Source: Pseudomonas fragi (GTDB taxonomy: Bacteria; Pseudomonadota; Gammaproteobacteria; Pseudomonadales; Pseudomonadaceae). Taken from it: a stretch of DNA of 64,000 nucleotides. Position numbers and translations under genes: made by a program. Position 1 is the stretch's first letter, and each line of letters opens with the position of its first letter. Positions 27,340 through 35,639 of the stretch are shown in pieces. Location of the stretch: contig NZ_NQKQ01000001.1 of NCBI RefSeq assembly GCF_002269505.1, forward strand, positions 434,001 through 498,000, in the 5' to 3' direction. Below the pieces are notes generated by a model, which was given only the letters and a program-made list of their open reading frames with translations, made no database searches and had not been told where the DNA came from.

Positions 27340-27387
27340 ATCTATCAATAGATCAGCATTAGCGATTAGACGCGACACTGTGTCGCG
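27340..27387. promoter_or_regulatory. two perfect palindromes in the fdhD promoter
   Basis: ATCTAT-CA-ATAGAT (27340-27353) and CGCGACAC-T-GTGTCGCG (27371-27387), 17 bp apart, about 40-85 bp before the fdhD ATG. Spacing and symmetry suit a regulator-binding pair such as LysR recognition and activation sites. Confidence 0.5.
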
Positions 27388-27425
27388 CCTAGGCTTAGAG
27401 CTCAATTGATTGTCGGTACTGCCTT

Positions 27426-28265
27426 ATGAACGCCAAGCGCCCTCTGTGCGCGGCGCCCGCCTTTGTTACGCCCGCGCCTGCTGCCAGCCAGTGCTATGAC
27501 TACGTCAACCTGGACCACAGCGGTGGTGCGCAAACCGCACTGGCTGAAGAGGTCGCCCTGGCGATTGCCTATAACGGCATCAGCCAGGCCGTGATGCTGG
27601 TCACCCCTACCGACCTTGAAGACTTTATCGTCGGCTTCAGCCTGGGCAGCGGCATCATTCAAGACGCCAGCGAAATCTACGACCTCAAACTGACCGGTGC
27701 AGGCTCGGCCCAATACGCACAGGTTGAAATCGCCAGCCGGGCGTTCTGGAACCTCAAGCAGCAGCGCCGCCAACTGGCCGGCACCAGCGGTTGCGGTCTG
27801 TGTGGCGTGGAAGCGGTGGAACAGGCCTTGCCGGATCTCCAGGTATTGCCCGGCGCGCCTTTGCCACCAGCACAGTGGCTGGAAGGCCTGCGCCAGCGCA
27901 TCAGCGACTTCCAACCCCTTGGCCAGCACTGCGGCGCCGTACACGCTGCGGTCTATATGGATGGCCAGGGCCAGTTGCTGCTGGGTCGCGAAGATATCGG
28001 CCGGCACAACGCCCTCGATAAATTGATCGGTGCACTGGTACGCCAGCAGATCGATCTGACCGGCGGTGCAGCAATCGTCACCAGCCGTTGCAGCCTGGAA
28101 CTGATTCAAAAGGTGCTGCGCGCCGGTATCCAGACCCTGATCAGCCTGTCCTCGCCCACGGGCCTGGCGCTGCAATGGGCCCGGCGCCACAACCTCAACC
28201 TTATTCATCTGCCACAAAAAAGCGCGCCAAGGGTCTACAGCCCCGCGCAGGAGAAGCAACCGTGA
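27426..28265 (+). CDS. fdhD: formate dehydrogenase accessory sulfurtransferase
   Basis: 279 residues. FdhD passes sulfur from IscS to the molybdenum cofactor needed by formate-dehydrogenase-type enzymes. The conserved Cys pair lies in 'SGCGLCGVE' (Cys123, Cys126), and 'DIGRHNALDKLIG' and 'VTSRCSLELIQKVLRAGI' are family blocks. Its stop overlaps the next gene's GTG, so FdhD is presumably needed to mature that oxidoreductase. Confidence 0.94.
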   Translation: MNAKRPLCAAPAFVTPAPAASQCYDYVNLDHSGGAQTALAEEVALAIAYNGISQAVMLVTPTDLEDFIVGFSLGSGIIQDASEIYDLKLTGAGSAQYAQVEIASRAFWNLKQQRRQLAGTSGCGLCGVEAVEQALPDLQVLPGAPLPPAQWLEGLRQRISDFQPLGQHCGAVHAAVYMDGQGQLLLGREDIGRHNALDKLIGALVRQQIDLTGGAAIVTSRCSLELIQKVLRAGIQTLISLSSPTGLALQWARRHNLNLIHLPQKSAPRVYSPAQEKQP

Positions 28266-30610
28266 GCACACACCATCAAGCCGACAAAACCCCGACTCCC
28301 CGCTACAAGCCCTACAAAGGCCCGGCCGGTGGCTGGGGCGCGCTGATCAGTGTGGCGCAAGCCTGGTTGACCAGCGACAACGCGCTGAAAAACCTGCACA
28401 TGATGCTCAAGACCAACCAGAACGGCGGCTTCGACTGCCCGGGCTGCGCCTGGGGTGACTCGCCGGAAAGCGGCCTGGTCAAGTTCTGCGAAAACGGCGC
28501 CAAGGCGGTGAACTGGGAAGCGACGAAGCGTCGGGTCGATGCCGCATTTTTCGCCAAACACAGCGTCAGCGCGCTGCTGGAGCAAAGCGATTACTGGCTG
28601 GAATATCAGGGCCGCCTGACCGAACCCATGAGCTACGACCCGGAAACTGATCGCTACACACCTATCAGTTGGGACGCGGCTTTCGCCTTGATCGCCAGGC
28701 ACCTGCTCAACCTGGCCAGCCCCAACGAAGCCGAGTTCTACACCTCGGGCCGGGCCAGCAACGAAGCGGCGTATTTGTATCAACTGCTTGTGCGCGCATT
28801 TGGCACCAACAACTTTCCGGACTGCTCGAACATGTGCCACGAGGCCAGCGGCGTGGCCCTGGCGCAAAGTATCGGGGTGGGCAAAGGCACGGTGACGTTC
28901 GACGATTTCGAGCATGCCGATGCGATTTTCGTACTCGGGCAAAACCCGGGCACCAACCACCCGCGCATGCTCGAACCGCTACGTGAGGCGGTCAAGCGTG
29001 GCGCCCAGGTAGTGTGCGTCAACCCGCTCAAGGAGCGCGGCCTGGAACGTTTCCAGCACCCGCAGCACCCGTTGGAAATGCTCACCAACGGCGACCGCCC
29101 GACCAATACAGCCTATTTGCGCCCGGCACTGGGCGGCGACATGGCGTTGTTGCGCGGCATGGCCAAGTTCCTGCTGCAGTGGGAGCGTGATGCCCAGGCC
29201 GCCGGCGAGCCGGCAGTGTTCGATCATGGGTTTTTGAATGAGCACACTGCGGGCATTCTCGATTACATCTCCAGCCTCGACGACACCTCATGGGATCATC
29301 TCGTGGAGCAGTCGGGCCTGACCCTGGTGGATATCGAGCGAGCCGCGCGCATGTACCTCAAGGGTAAAAACGTGATCATGTGCTGGGCGATGGGCATCAC
29401 CCAGCATCGTCATTCGGTGCAGACCATCCAGGAAATCGCCAACCTGATGCTGTTGCGCGGCAATATCGGCCGCCCCGGTGCCGGCCTTTGCCCGGTACGC
29501 GGCCACAGCAACGTGCAGGGCGACCGCACGATGGGCATCAACGAACGCCCGCCGGTGGCCTTCCTCGACTCACTGGAGCGGCGCTTCCAGTTCAAGGTGC
29601 CCCGTGACAACGGCCACAACGTGGTTGAAGCCATCCATGCCATGCTTGAAGGACGCGCCAAGGTGTTTATCGGTCTGGGCGGCAACTTTGCCCAGGCCAC
29701 CCCGGACAGCCCGCGTACCGCACAGGCCCTGCGCAATTGCGATCTGACCGTACAGATCAGCACCAAGCTCAACCGCAGCCATCTGATGCACGGCAAAGAA
29801 GCCCTGATCCTGCCATGCCTGGGCCGTACCGATATCGACATCCAGGCCGAAGGCCCGCAGGCGGTCACGGTTGAAGACTCGTTCAGCATGGTCCATGCCT
29901 CCAATGGCCAGTTGCAGCCGCTGTCCAGGCAGATGCGCTCGGAGCCCGCGATCATTGCCGGCATTGCGGCGGCCACATTGGGCACGCATCCGATTGACTG
30001 GAACTGGGTGGTTGCCGACTACCGGCGAATTCGCGACCTGATTGCCGACACCATCCCGGGCTTCAAGGACTTCAACACCCGCATTGAGCATCCGGGCGGC
30101 TTCTATCTGGGCAACTCGGCCGGTGCGCGAGTGTGGAACACGCCATCCGGGCGCGCCAACTTCCGCCCCAACGTCCTGCCACAAGACCTGGTGGACGCCC
30201 GTACCCGCGCCACCGGGCAACTACCGGACCTGATCCTGCAATCGATGCGCTCGCACGATCAGTACAACACCACCATCTATGGCCTCGATGACCGCTATCG
30301 CGGGGTCAAGGGCCAGCGTGACGTACTGTTCGTCAATGAAGCCGACATCATCCGCCTGGGCTTCAAGCCGGGGCAGAAGGTTGACATCATTTCGATCTGG
30401 GATGACCAGCATGAGCGTCGGGTAAAGAACTTCACCCTGCTGGCATTCGATATTCCTGCCGGGCAAGCCGCGGCTTATTACCCGGAGGTCAACCCGCTGG
30501 TACCGCTGGAAAGCACTGGCGATGGCAGCCATACGCCTACGTCGAAGTTTGTGGCGATTTGCCTTGAGCCGGCCAGTCCGTCGGCGTTGATCATGGCCAA
30601 GGCTGGATAA
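28262..30610 (+). CDS. FdhF/YdeP-family molybdopterin oxidoreductase
   Basis: 782 residues from the GTG at 28262, overlapping the fdhD stop by 4 bp; an upstream in-frame ATG (28088) lies inside fdhD and is rejected. N-terminal cysteines 'DCPGCAW' (59, 62) and 'KFCENG' (76) sit where formate dehydrogenases bind [4Fe-4S]. Further blocks: 'SNMCHEASGVAL', 'FVLGQNPGTNHPRML', 'NIGRPGAGLCPVRGHSNVQGDRTMG' and 'QYNTTIYGLDDRYRG', ending in the MopB-binding C-terminal domain. YdeP relatives contribute to acid resistance in E. coli; the substrate is not established. No quinone or NAD subunit is nearby. Confidence 0.92.
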   Translation: MSTHHQADKTPTPRYKPYKGPAGGWGALISVAQAWLTSDNALKNLHMMLKTNQNGGFDCPGCAWGDSPESGLVKFCENGAKAVNWEATKRRVDAAFFAKHSVSALLEQSDYWLEYQGRLTEPMSYDPETDRYTPISWDAAFALIARHLLNLASPNEAEFYTSGRASNEAAYLYQLLVRAFGTNNFPDCSNMCHEASGVALAQSIGVGKGTVTFDDFEHADAIFVLGQNPGTNHPRMLEPLREAVKRGAQVVCVNPLKERGLERFQHPQHPLEMLTNGDRPTNTAYLRPALGGDMALLRGMAKFLLQWERDAQAAGEPAVFDHGFLNEHTAGILDYISSLDDTSWDHLVEQSGLTLVDIERAARMYLKGKNVIMCWAMGITQHRHSVQTIQEIANLMLLRGNIGRPGAGLCPVRGHSNVQGDRTMGINERPPVAFLDSLERRFQFKVPRDNGHNVVEAIHAMLEGRAKVFIGLGGNFAQATPDSPRTAQALRNCDLTVQISTKLNRSHLMHGKEALILPCLGRTDIDIQAEGPQAVTVEDSFSMVHASNGQLQPLSRQMRSEPAIIAGIAAATLGTHPIDWNWVVADYRRIRDLIADTIPGFKDFNTRIEHPGGFYLGNSAGARVWNTPSGRANFRPNVLPQDLVDARTRATGQLPDLILQSMRSHDQYNTTIYGLDDRYRGVKGQRDVLFVNEADIIRLGFKPGQKVDIISIWDDQHERRVKNFTLLAFDIPAGQAAAYYPEVNPLVPLESTGDGSHTPTSKFVAICLEPASPSALIMAKAG

Positions 30611-30619
30611 GTCAAAAGC

Positions 30620-30728
30620 GCCCTCACCCCAACCCTCTCCCACAGGGAGAGGGAGCTGATTTGTGGAGATCCTAAGACTGCGCACGGTCAGTCCCCTCTC
30701 CCTTCGGGAGAGGGCTAGGGTGAGGGTT
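30620..30728. repeat. CCCTCACCC-N-CTCTCCC inverted repeat
   Basis: Outer ends CCCTCACCCCAACCCTCTCCC and GGGAGAGGGCTAGGGTGAGGG are inverted to each other, with inner hairpins CTCTCCCACAGGGAGAG and CTCTCCCTTCGGGAGAG. Related copies at 42195 and 55221. Confidence 0.8.
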
Positions 30729-30746
30729 CCTCCAAAATTCAGGCAC

Positions 30747-30777
30747 AAAAAAGGCCGTTTCCCTACGAAAACGACCT
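30747..30777 (-). terminator. hairpin with T-tract on the minus strand
   Basis: Minus strand: AGGTCGTTTTC-GTAG-GGAAACGGCCT followed by TTTTTTG. It looks like an intrinsic terminator, yet no minus-strand protein gene ends here, so it may mark a small RNA. Confidence 0.55.
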
Positions 30778-30935
30778 CACCGAACTAGCTAACAGACCTG
30801 CAAAAATCAATTAAGTTCCCTAGCAAAAACAACAACTTATAGAATTGTGTACAACTCGTGTTACTCGTCGGATTTCGATTGTCACCAACCGCTTGCAGCC
30901 TCAGGATCGCGCCGTCATCTCTTTGAGGCTCATTT

Positions 30936-31412
30936 ATGAAGCTCACCTCGATTCTCTTGTTGTCCCTTGGCCTGGTCAGTGGCGTAGCCTCGGCCGGTGG
31001 CACCACCGAAGCCGGTGTAGGCGGCGCATTAGGCGGGGTTCTTGGCGCCGTTGTTGGCCAACAGCTCGGCGGCTCGACCGGTTCTGCGATTGGTGCAGGT
31101 GTGGGTGGTGCGGCAGGCAGTGCCGTAGGTGCCGACAAACGCAGCCGTGGCGAAGCAGCCATTGGCGGCGCACTGGGTGCTGCAGGCGGTAACGTGCTGG
31201 GCCGCAGTGTCGGCGGCAGCACAGGCGCACTGGTAGGCTCGGCCGCTGGCGGTGGTGCCGGTGGCGCGCTGGGCAACTACATGGGCAATAAAAGCGACAG
31301 CGACGATCGCCGCTATCGCGACCGCGATAACCGTCGCTACTACCGCGACGACCATCGCGGCCGTGGCCATGCCTATGGCCACCGCAAAAACAAGCATCGT
31401 CATAACGACTGA
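30936..31412 (+). CDS. secreted glycine-zipper (YMGG-like) protein
   Basis: 158 residues. A signal peptide ends near residue 20 (GVASA-G). Residues 25-115 are made of Gly/Ala-rich GxxxG repeats ('GGALGGVLGAVVGQQLGG', 'GGAAGSAVGA'), as in envelope-inserted glycine-zipper proteins, and the C-terminal tail is very basic (Arg/His/Tyr/Lys). Likely an outer-membrane or periplasmic envelope protein; function unknown. Followed by its own terminator. Confidence 0.85.
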   Translation: MKLTSILLLSLGLVSGVASAGGTTEAGVGGALGGVLGAVVGQQLGGSTGSAIGAGVGGAAGSAVGADKRSRGEAAIGGALGAAGGNVLGRSVGGSTGALVGSAAGGGAGGALGNYMGNKSDSDDRRYRDRDNRRYYRDDHRGRGHAYGHRKNKHRHND

Positions 31413-31420
31413 TGTGTACA

Positions 31421-31449
31421 ACGGGAGCCGCCAGGCTCCCGTTTTTTTT
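31421..31449 (+). terminator. intrinsic terminator after the glycine-zipper gene
   Basis: Stem ACGGGAGCC / GGCTCCCGT with GCCA loop, then eight T's. Confidence 0.92.
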
Positions 31450-31587
31450 GCCTGCATCATCCCCCGCCAATTTGTTTCAATGCATTACGCACGCCTGTTT
31501 TGGCCCTGATCATGCAATCTGCATGCACCCGTAAAACCGACAGTTTGCAAGCCATTGAAAGATATGGAATTCCCTTGAGATCCCGGT

Positions 31588-31602
31588 TGGCACATCCCCT
31601 GC
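31588..31602 (+). promoter_or_regulatory. candidate sigma-54 (-24/-12) promoter
   Basis: TGGCACATCCCCTGC matches TGGCAC-N5-TTGC with correct GG-to-GC spacing and one mismatch (CTGC for TTGC). It lies 50 bp before the membrane-protein gene at 31653. Sigma-54 control is inference. Confidence 0.5.
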
Positions 31603-31652
31603 AATCACCTGAATGAACGCTGCACTTCCTACCATTCAGGAGCACAACAACA

Positions 31653-32576
31653 ATGATCGGGACAACTGAGCACTATCCCGCTGCCCTGCAAGACTCCTCT
31701 GGCCACTCAGGTGTTTCCTGGGCCGCCATCTTTGCCGGCGCCGCCACTGCTGCCGTCCTCTCCCTGCTGCTACTCATGCTGGGCGCGGGGCTTGGATTTT
31801 CTGCCGTTTCACCCTGGGCCAATGAAGGGATGGGTGCCAAGGGCCTGGGTATAACCGCCATCGTCTGGCTGGCCGTCACCCAGATCATTGCTTCCGGCAT
31901 GGGCGGTTATTTGGCCGGTCGTTTGCGGGTTAAATGGACAAACCTGCATGGCGATGAAGCCTACTTTCGCGACACCGCCCATGGTTTTCTGGCCTGGGCA
32001 GTTGCCACGCTGGTAACCGCCACCTTAGTTGCAGGCTCGGTCAGCAGCGTGATCGGCAGCGGCGTTCAAGCCGGGGCCAGCGTGGCTTCAGGTGCCGCAT
32101 CGGCGATCAGCAGTGCAGCCGGCAGCGCCGCCGCGAGCAAGGGCGATAAAGGTTCGGACTACTTTATCGACAGCCTGTTTCGCGATGATCGCGGTACTGC
32201 TGTCAGCGAAGACGCCGCTCATGGCACCGTGGCCCGCATCTTTGCCCACAGCCTGGCCAATGACGGCCAGTTGAGCAGCGAAGACCGTACCTACCTGGCC
32301 CAGATCATCGCCCAGCGCACCAACCTCAGCCAGCCTGAAGCCGAGCAACGGGTCGACCAGGTTTACGCCAAGGCCCATCAGGCCGTTGAAGAAGCCAAGG
32401 TAAAAGCCAAGGAAGCCGCTGACACCGCAGCCAAGGTCGCCGCCTGGTCCACCCTGTGGATGTTTATCACGCTGCTGATCGGGGCATTCTTTGCCAGCCT
32501 GTGCGCCACCTTCGGCGGCCGTCGCCGCGATGCCGTGACGTATCTGACCCCTACCACTACAACCCCGCTGGTTTAA
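31653..32576 (+). CDS. membrane protein with Ala-rich helical middle part
   Basis: 307 residues, function not recognised. Hydrophobic segments near 22-47, 66-90, 112-133 and 265-290; the region between (about 135-265) is Ala/Ser-rich then charged and helical ('EAEQRVDQVYAKAHQAVEEAKVKAKEAADTAAKVA', coiled-coil-like). 'SWAAIFAGAATAAVLSLLLLMLGAGLGF' begins a family of Pseudomonas inner-membrane proteins annotated only as hypothetical. Preceded by AGGAG and by a sigma-54-like promoter; a 24-codon gene follows. Confidence 0.85.
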   Translation: MIGTTEHYPAALQDSSGHSGVSWAAIFAGAATAAVLSLLLLMLGAGLGFSAVSPWANEGMGAKGLGITAIVWLAVTQIIASGMGGYLAGRLRVKWTNLHGDEAYFRDTAHGFLAWAVATLVTATLVAGSVSSVIGSGVQAGASVASGAASAISSAAGSAAASKGDKGSDYFIDSLFRDDRGTAVSEDAAHGTVARIFAHSLANDGQLSSEDRTYLAQIIAQRTNLSQPEAEQRVDQVYAKAHQAVEEAKVKAKEAADTAAKVAAWSTLWMFITLLIGAFFASLCATFGGRRRDAVTYLTPTTTTPLV

Positions 32577-32605
32577 TTCAGGCTAATCGCTGATTGGAGA
32601 ATAAA

Positions 32606-32680
32606 ATGCGCTCACTTCTGCTGTTTTTCCTCGGTATCCCAATTCCGATCATTATTCTGATTGCGTTGTTTGTTCACTGA
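32606..32680 (+). CDS. 24-residue hydrophobic membrane peptide
   Basis: ATG at 32606, stop TGA at 32678-32680; translation MRSLLLFFLGIPIPIIIL followed by IALFVH. Almost all residues are hydrophobic with Pro-Ile-Pro in the middle and a single N-terminal Arg, so one membrane helix. GGAGA lies 8 bases before the ATG, and the gene is 29 bp after the membrane protein at 31653, so they likely share a transcript. Function unknown. Confidence 0.7.
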   Translation: MRSLLLFFLGIPIPIIILIALFVH

Positions 32681-32702
32681 TTACAGTGCGCAAACCCAAC
32701 CG

Positions 32703-32726
32703 ACGGCCTTCCTTTGTGAAGGCCGT
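32703..32726. terminator. hairpin between convergent genes
   Basis: Stem ACGGCCTTC / GAAGGCCGT (9 bp, perfect) with a 6-base loop; the T-tail is short (TCTG), so as a terminator it is only fair. Confidence 0.55.
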
Positions 32727-32741
32727 TCTGCTTGCCGGCCC

Positions 32742-33206
32742 TCAGACCGGCAGGCAGGTGGTGGATTTGATCTCGGACAATGCCACTATCGAGTTCACCT
32801 CTTGAATGCCTGGCACCATCGACAGCTTTTCAAAGAAAAACCGCTCATAGGCCTCGATATCGGCCGTCACGATACGCAGTAAAAAATCCACCGCGCCCAT
32901 CAGTACATAACACTCCAGGACTTCGGGAAAACCACGGATTACGTCTGTAAATTCGGTGAAATTTGAGCGACCGTGGGCGTTGAGTTTGATCTCGGCAAAA
33001 ATTTGCGTGTTGAGGCCGATTTTCTTGCGATCGAGCAAGGTCACCTGGCCACGAATGATGCCTTCGTCCTTCATCTTCTGGATCCGCCGCCAGCAGGGCG
33101 ATTGTGATAGCCCCACCTTCTCCGCGATCTGCGCACTGGATAGCGAAGCGTCCTCTTGCAGCAGCGCCAATATGCGTCGGTCGTAAGCGTCCAGCTCGAT
33201 TTGCAT
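32742..33206 (-). CDS. Lrp/AsnC-family transcriptional regulator
   Basis: 154 residues from the ATG at 33206 (MQIELDAYDRRIL, the family start); an in-frame start at 33233 adds nine unrelated residues. N-terminal winged helix (about 4-55, 'DRRILALLQEDASLSSAQIAEKVGLSQSPCWRRI') and a C-terminal RAM effector domain (about 65-150, 'ECYVLMGAVDFLLRIVTADIEAYERFFFEKL'). It is divergent from a small ACT-like protein gene at 33334, a possible target. Confidence 0.92.
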   Translation of the reverse strand: MQIELDAYDRRILALLQEDASLSSAQIAEKVGLSQSPCWRRIQKMKDEGIIRGQVTLLDRKKIGLNTQIFAEIKLNAHGRSNFTEFTDVIRGFPEVLECYVLMGAVDFLLRIVTADIEAYERFFFEKLSMVPGIQEVNSIVALSEIKSTTCLPV

Positions 33207-33333
33207 AAAAATACCCTTAAATGAACAAGACAAGACTTACGCAAGTCTATTTATCGTTAACTCAAAGTATCTTAGGTAAAAAAAATCTTCCGCGACGTGT
33301 AAATATTTCTCCAGCCTGAACAGGAGCCATTGC

Positions 33334-33669
33334 ATGCCGCATCTGGAAGTCATCACCCATTCACCCCGCCCCGACGTATGGGCCAGCAATGCAGCGCCTT
33401 GCCAGGTGCTTTTCCGTATCCAGGCCCAAGCCGATGCCGACGTGCTGTGCCGGGTGCTCAATCTGTTTGCCCTGCAGCAACTGATCCCGCAGCAAGTGGA
33501 AGTGGTACGCGACGGGGACACCTTGAGCATTGAAATCCGCAGTCACGAGCAGAGCTGGCACCGTGCCCGGATCATCGGCGAAAAACTGCGCAACCTGATC
33601 AGCGTCTTCGACCTGCAATTGCAACCTGTGCAGGCCGCCAAGGACCCGGCTATGCAGGCTTGCGGGTAA
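33334..33669 (+). CDS. small ACT-like protein resembling acetolactate-synthase regulatory subunit IlvM
   Basis: 111 residues; not a family I can name with certainty. The pattern from residue 24 on, 'CQVLFRIQAQADADVLCRVLNLFALQQLIPQQVEV', then a strand pair and 'ARIIGEKLRNLISVFDLQLQPV', follows the beta-alpha-beta-beta-alpha-beta order of an ACT domain and resembles E. coli IlvM (VLRVV..., QLNKLVDV). No acetolactate-synthase large subunit is nearby. Preceded by AGGAG; divergent from the Lrp-type gene. Reads as an amino-acid sensor on context, but this is inference. Confidence 0.6.
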   Translation: MPHLEVITHSPRPDVWASNAAPCQVLFRIQAQADADVLCRVLNLFALQQLIPQQVEVVRDGDTLSIEIRSHEQSWHRARIIGEKLRNLISVFDLQLQPVQAAKDPAMQACG

Positions 33670-33774
33670 TAGTTCGCAACCATTGGTGGCAGGCAGGCCA
33701 ACGCAGCACAACTAGGCTTTCAAGGTTTATGGCCAGACAAGGATCTGTCTGCGCCGATGCCTCAAGGAGCCGTT

Positions 33775-35544
33775 ATGCACATCCCCCCGTCCCATGACCG
33801 CTGGCTGGACCTCGACAATCTGCTATCCACGCTGCTGGCGCAAAATCGTATCCAGCAACGCTGCGCCGAGCAGGCACTGCGGCGCAGTCGCGAAGCGTCC
33901 AACACCGCCCTGCACCCCTTGGTATTTCTTGCGCGGCAACAATTCTGCGATCCCGACCGGGGCCACAAGACTCTCGATCTTGAAACCCTCACTGCCTGGC
34001 TCGCCAACCAAGCCGGGCAACCCTACCTGCGCCTTGACCCACTCAAGGTCGATGTCGCCACAGTGACCGGGGCAATGTCCTTTGCCTTTGCCCAGCGGCA
34101 TGGAATCATCGCGGTGGCGTCCGATGCTTCAGCCATCACTATCGCCAGCACCCAGCCCTGGGTCAGCAGCTGGGAGGCCGACTTGCGCCAGTCGCTCAAG
34201 CGACCGATCAAGCGTGTCATTGCCAACCCTCTGGAAATCCAGCGCCTGACTATGGAGTTTTTCCAGCTGGCCAAATCGGTCACAGGGGCTGCACTCAACG
34301 ATCAGAAAGCCAGTCCCCTGGCCAATTTCGAACAGCTGCTGACCTTGGGCGCAGGCGACCGGGAACCGGATGCCAACGATGCGTACATCGTCAATATCGT
34401 CGACTGGTTGTTTCAGTACGCCTTTGAACAACGCGCCAGCGATATCCACCTGGAGCCCCGTCGTGAGCAGGGTTGCGTGCGTTTGCGCATCGACGGGGTG
34501 CTGCATGATGTTTACCAGTTCCCGCCACAGGTAACGATGGCCGTTGTCAGTCGCCTCAAGAGCCTGGCCCGGATGAATGTCGCCGAAAAACGCAAACCCC
34601 AGGACGGCCGGATAAAAACCCGCCTGCCTCAGGGGGCCGAAGTGGAACTGAGGCTCGCCACCCTCCCCACCGCCTTTGGCGAAAAAATGGTGATGCGTAT
34701 TTTTGACCCACAGGTACTGCTCAAAAATTTCGACCAGTTGGGCTTCACCCCGAACGACTTGCAACGCTGGCAGCAAATGACCACCCGGCCCAACGGCATT
34801 ATTTTGATCACCGGCCCCACCGGCTCGGGCAAAACCAGCACCCTGTATGCAACGCTCAAGCAACTGGCCACCCCCGAAATCAACCTGTGCACCCTTGAAG
34901 ACCCGATCGAAATGATTGAGCCGGCGTTCAACCAAATGCAGGTTCAAGTCAACATTGACCTGACTTTCGCCAACGGTGTGCGGGCACTGCTGCGCCAGGA
35001 CCCGGACATCATCATGCTCGGTGAGATACGTGACCTGGAGACCGCAGAAGTCGCCATTCAGGCTGCGCTGACCGGGCATCTGGTGCTCTCGACACTGCAT
35101 ACCAACGACGCTCCCGGCGCCATCAGCCGCCTGCAAGAACTCGGGGTAGCCCCCTATCTGATAAAAGCCACGTTGCTGGGTGTCATGGCCCAGCGGCTGG
35201 TCAGAACCTTATGCCCGGACTGCAAGACCGAACAGGCTCCGAGCCCCGACGAATGGCAGGATTTTGCCCCGAGCTGGGCCGGGGCAGCACCCGATACTGT
35301 CTGCCGGGCCGTTGGCTGTGCACAGTGCCGCGAAACCGGTTACAACGGACGGGTCGGGGTTTACGAAGTCATGGCAATGAGCGAAAAACTCAGAGGTCTG
35401 ATTGGCCCCGAGACCGATCTCTACGCCATTCGCCGCCAGGCATGCGCACAAGGAATGCTCACCCTCAGACTCGCCGCGGCCGAAAAAGTCGCAGCCGGGG
35501 TGACCTCACTGCAAGAAGCACTGCGAGTTACCCCGCATGTTTGA
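33775..35544 (+). CDS. GspE/PilB-family secretion ATPase (orphan)
   Basis: 589 residues from the ATG at 33775, chosen because AAGGAG lies 7 bases before it and overlaps an alternative in-frame ATG at 33757. Domains: N-terminal MshEN-like part (about 60-160), N2 domain ('NIVDWLFQYAFEQRASDIHLEPR'), Walker A 'GPTGSGKTS' (about 352), Asp box, 'RQDPDIIMLGEIRD' (Walker B), His box, and a zinc motif with CPDC and CAQC. It should power a type II secretion or type IV pilus machine, but no other gsp or pil gene is in the window. Confidence 0.92.
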   Translation: MHIPPSHDRWLDLDNLLSTLLAQNRIQQRCAEQALRRSREASNTALHPLVFLARQQFCDPDRGHKTLDLETLTAWLANQAGQPYLRLDPLKVDVATVTGAMSFAFAQRHGIIAVASDASAITIASTQPWVSSWEADLRQSLKRPIKRVIANPLEIQRLTMEFFQLAKSVTGAALNDQKASPLANFEQLLTLGAGDREPDANDAYIVNIVDWLFQYAFEQRASDIHLEPRREQGCVRLRIDGVLHDVYQFPPQVTMAVVSRLKSLARMNVAEKRKPQDGRIKTRLPQGAEVELRLATLPTAFGEKMVMRIFDPQVLLKNFDQLGFTPNDLQRWQQMTTRPNGIILITGPTGSGKTSTLYATLKQLATPEINLCTLEDPIEMIEPAFNQMQVQVNIDLTFANGVRALLRQDPDIIMLGEIRDLETAEVAIQAALTGHLVLSTLHTNDAPGAISRLQELGVAPYLIKATLLGVMAQRLVRTLCPDCKTEQAPSPDEWQDFAPSWAGAAPDTVCRAVGCAQCRETGYNGRVGVYEVMAMSEKLRGLIGPETDLYAIRRQACAQGMLTLRLAAAEKVAAGVTSLQEALRVTPHV

Positions 35545-35639
35545 ATTGTTTTGACTAAAATTCAGGGAATTGGACAATTTTCTTGATCCCTGCACTTCAC
35601 GTTCGTTTGTTTCTTACACCTCAAAAACAAGGAATGATC

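Larger units (their letters stand above)
30611..30935. other. 325-bp gap without a protein gene
   Basis: Holds a CTCTCCC-type inverted repeat (30620-30728), a hairpin that reads as an intrinsic terminator on the minus strand (about 30748-30775), and the AT-rich promoter region of the glycine-zipper gene at 30936. No ORF with a usable ribosome site was found in it. Confidence 0.7.
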
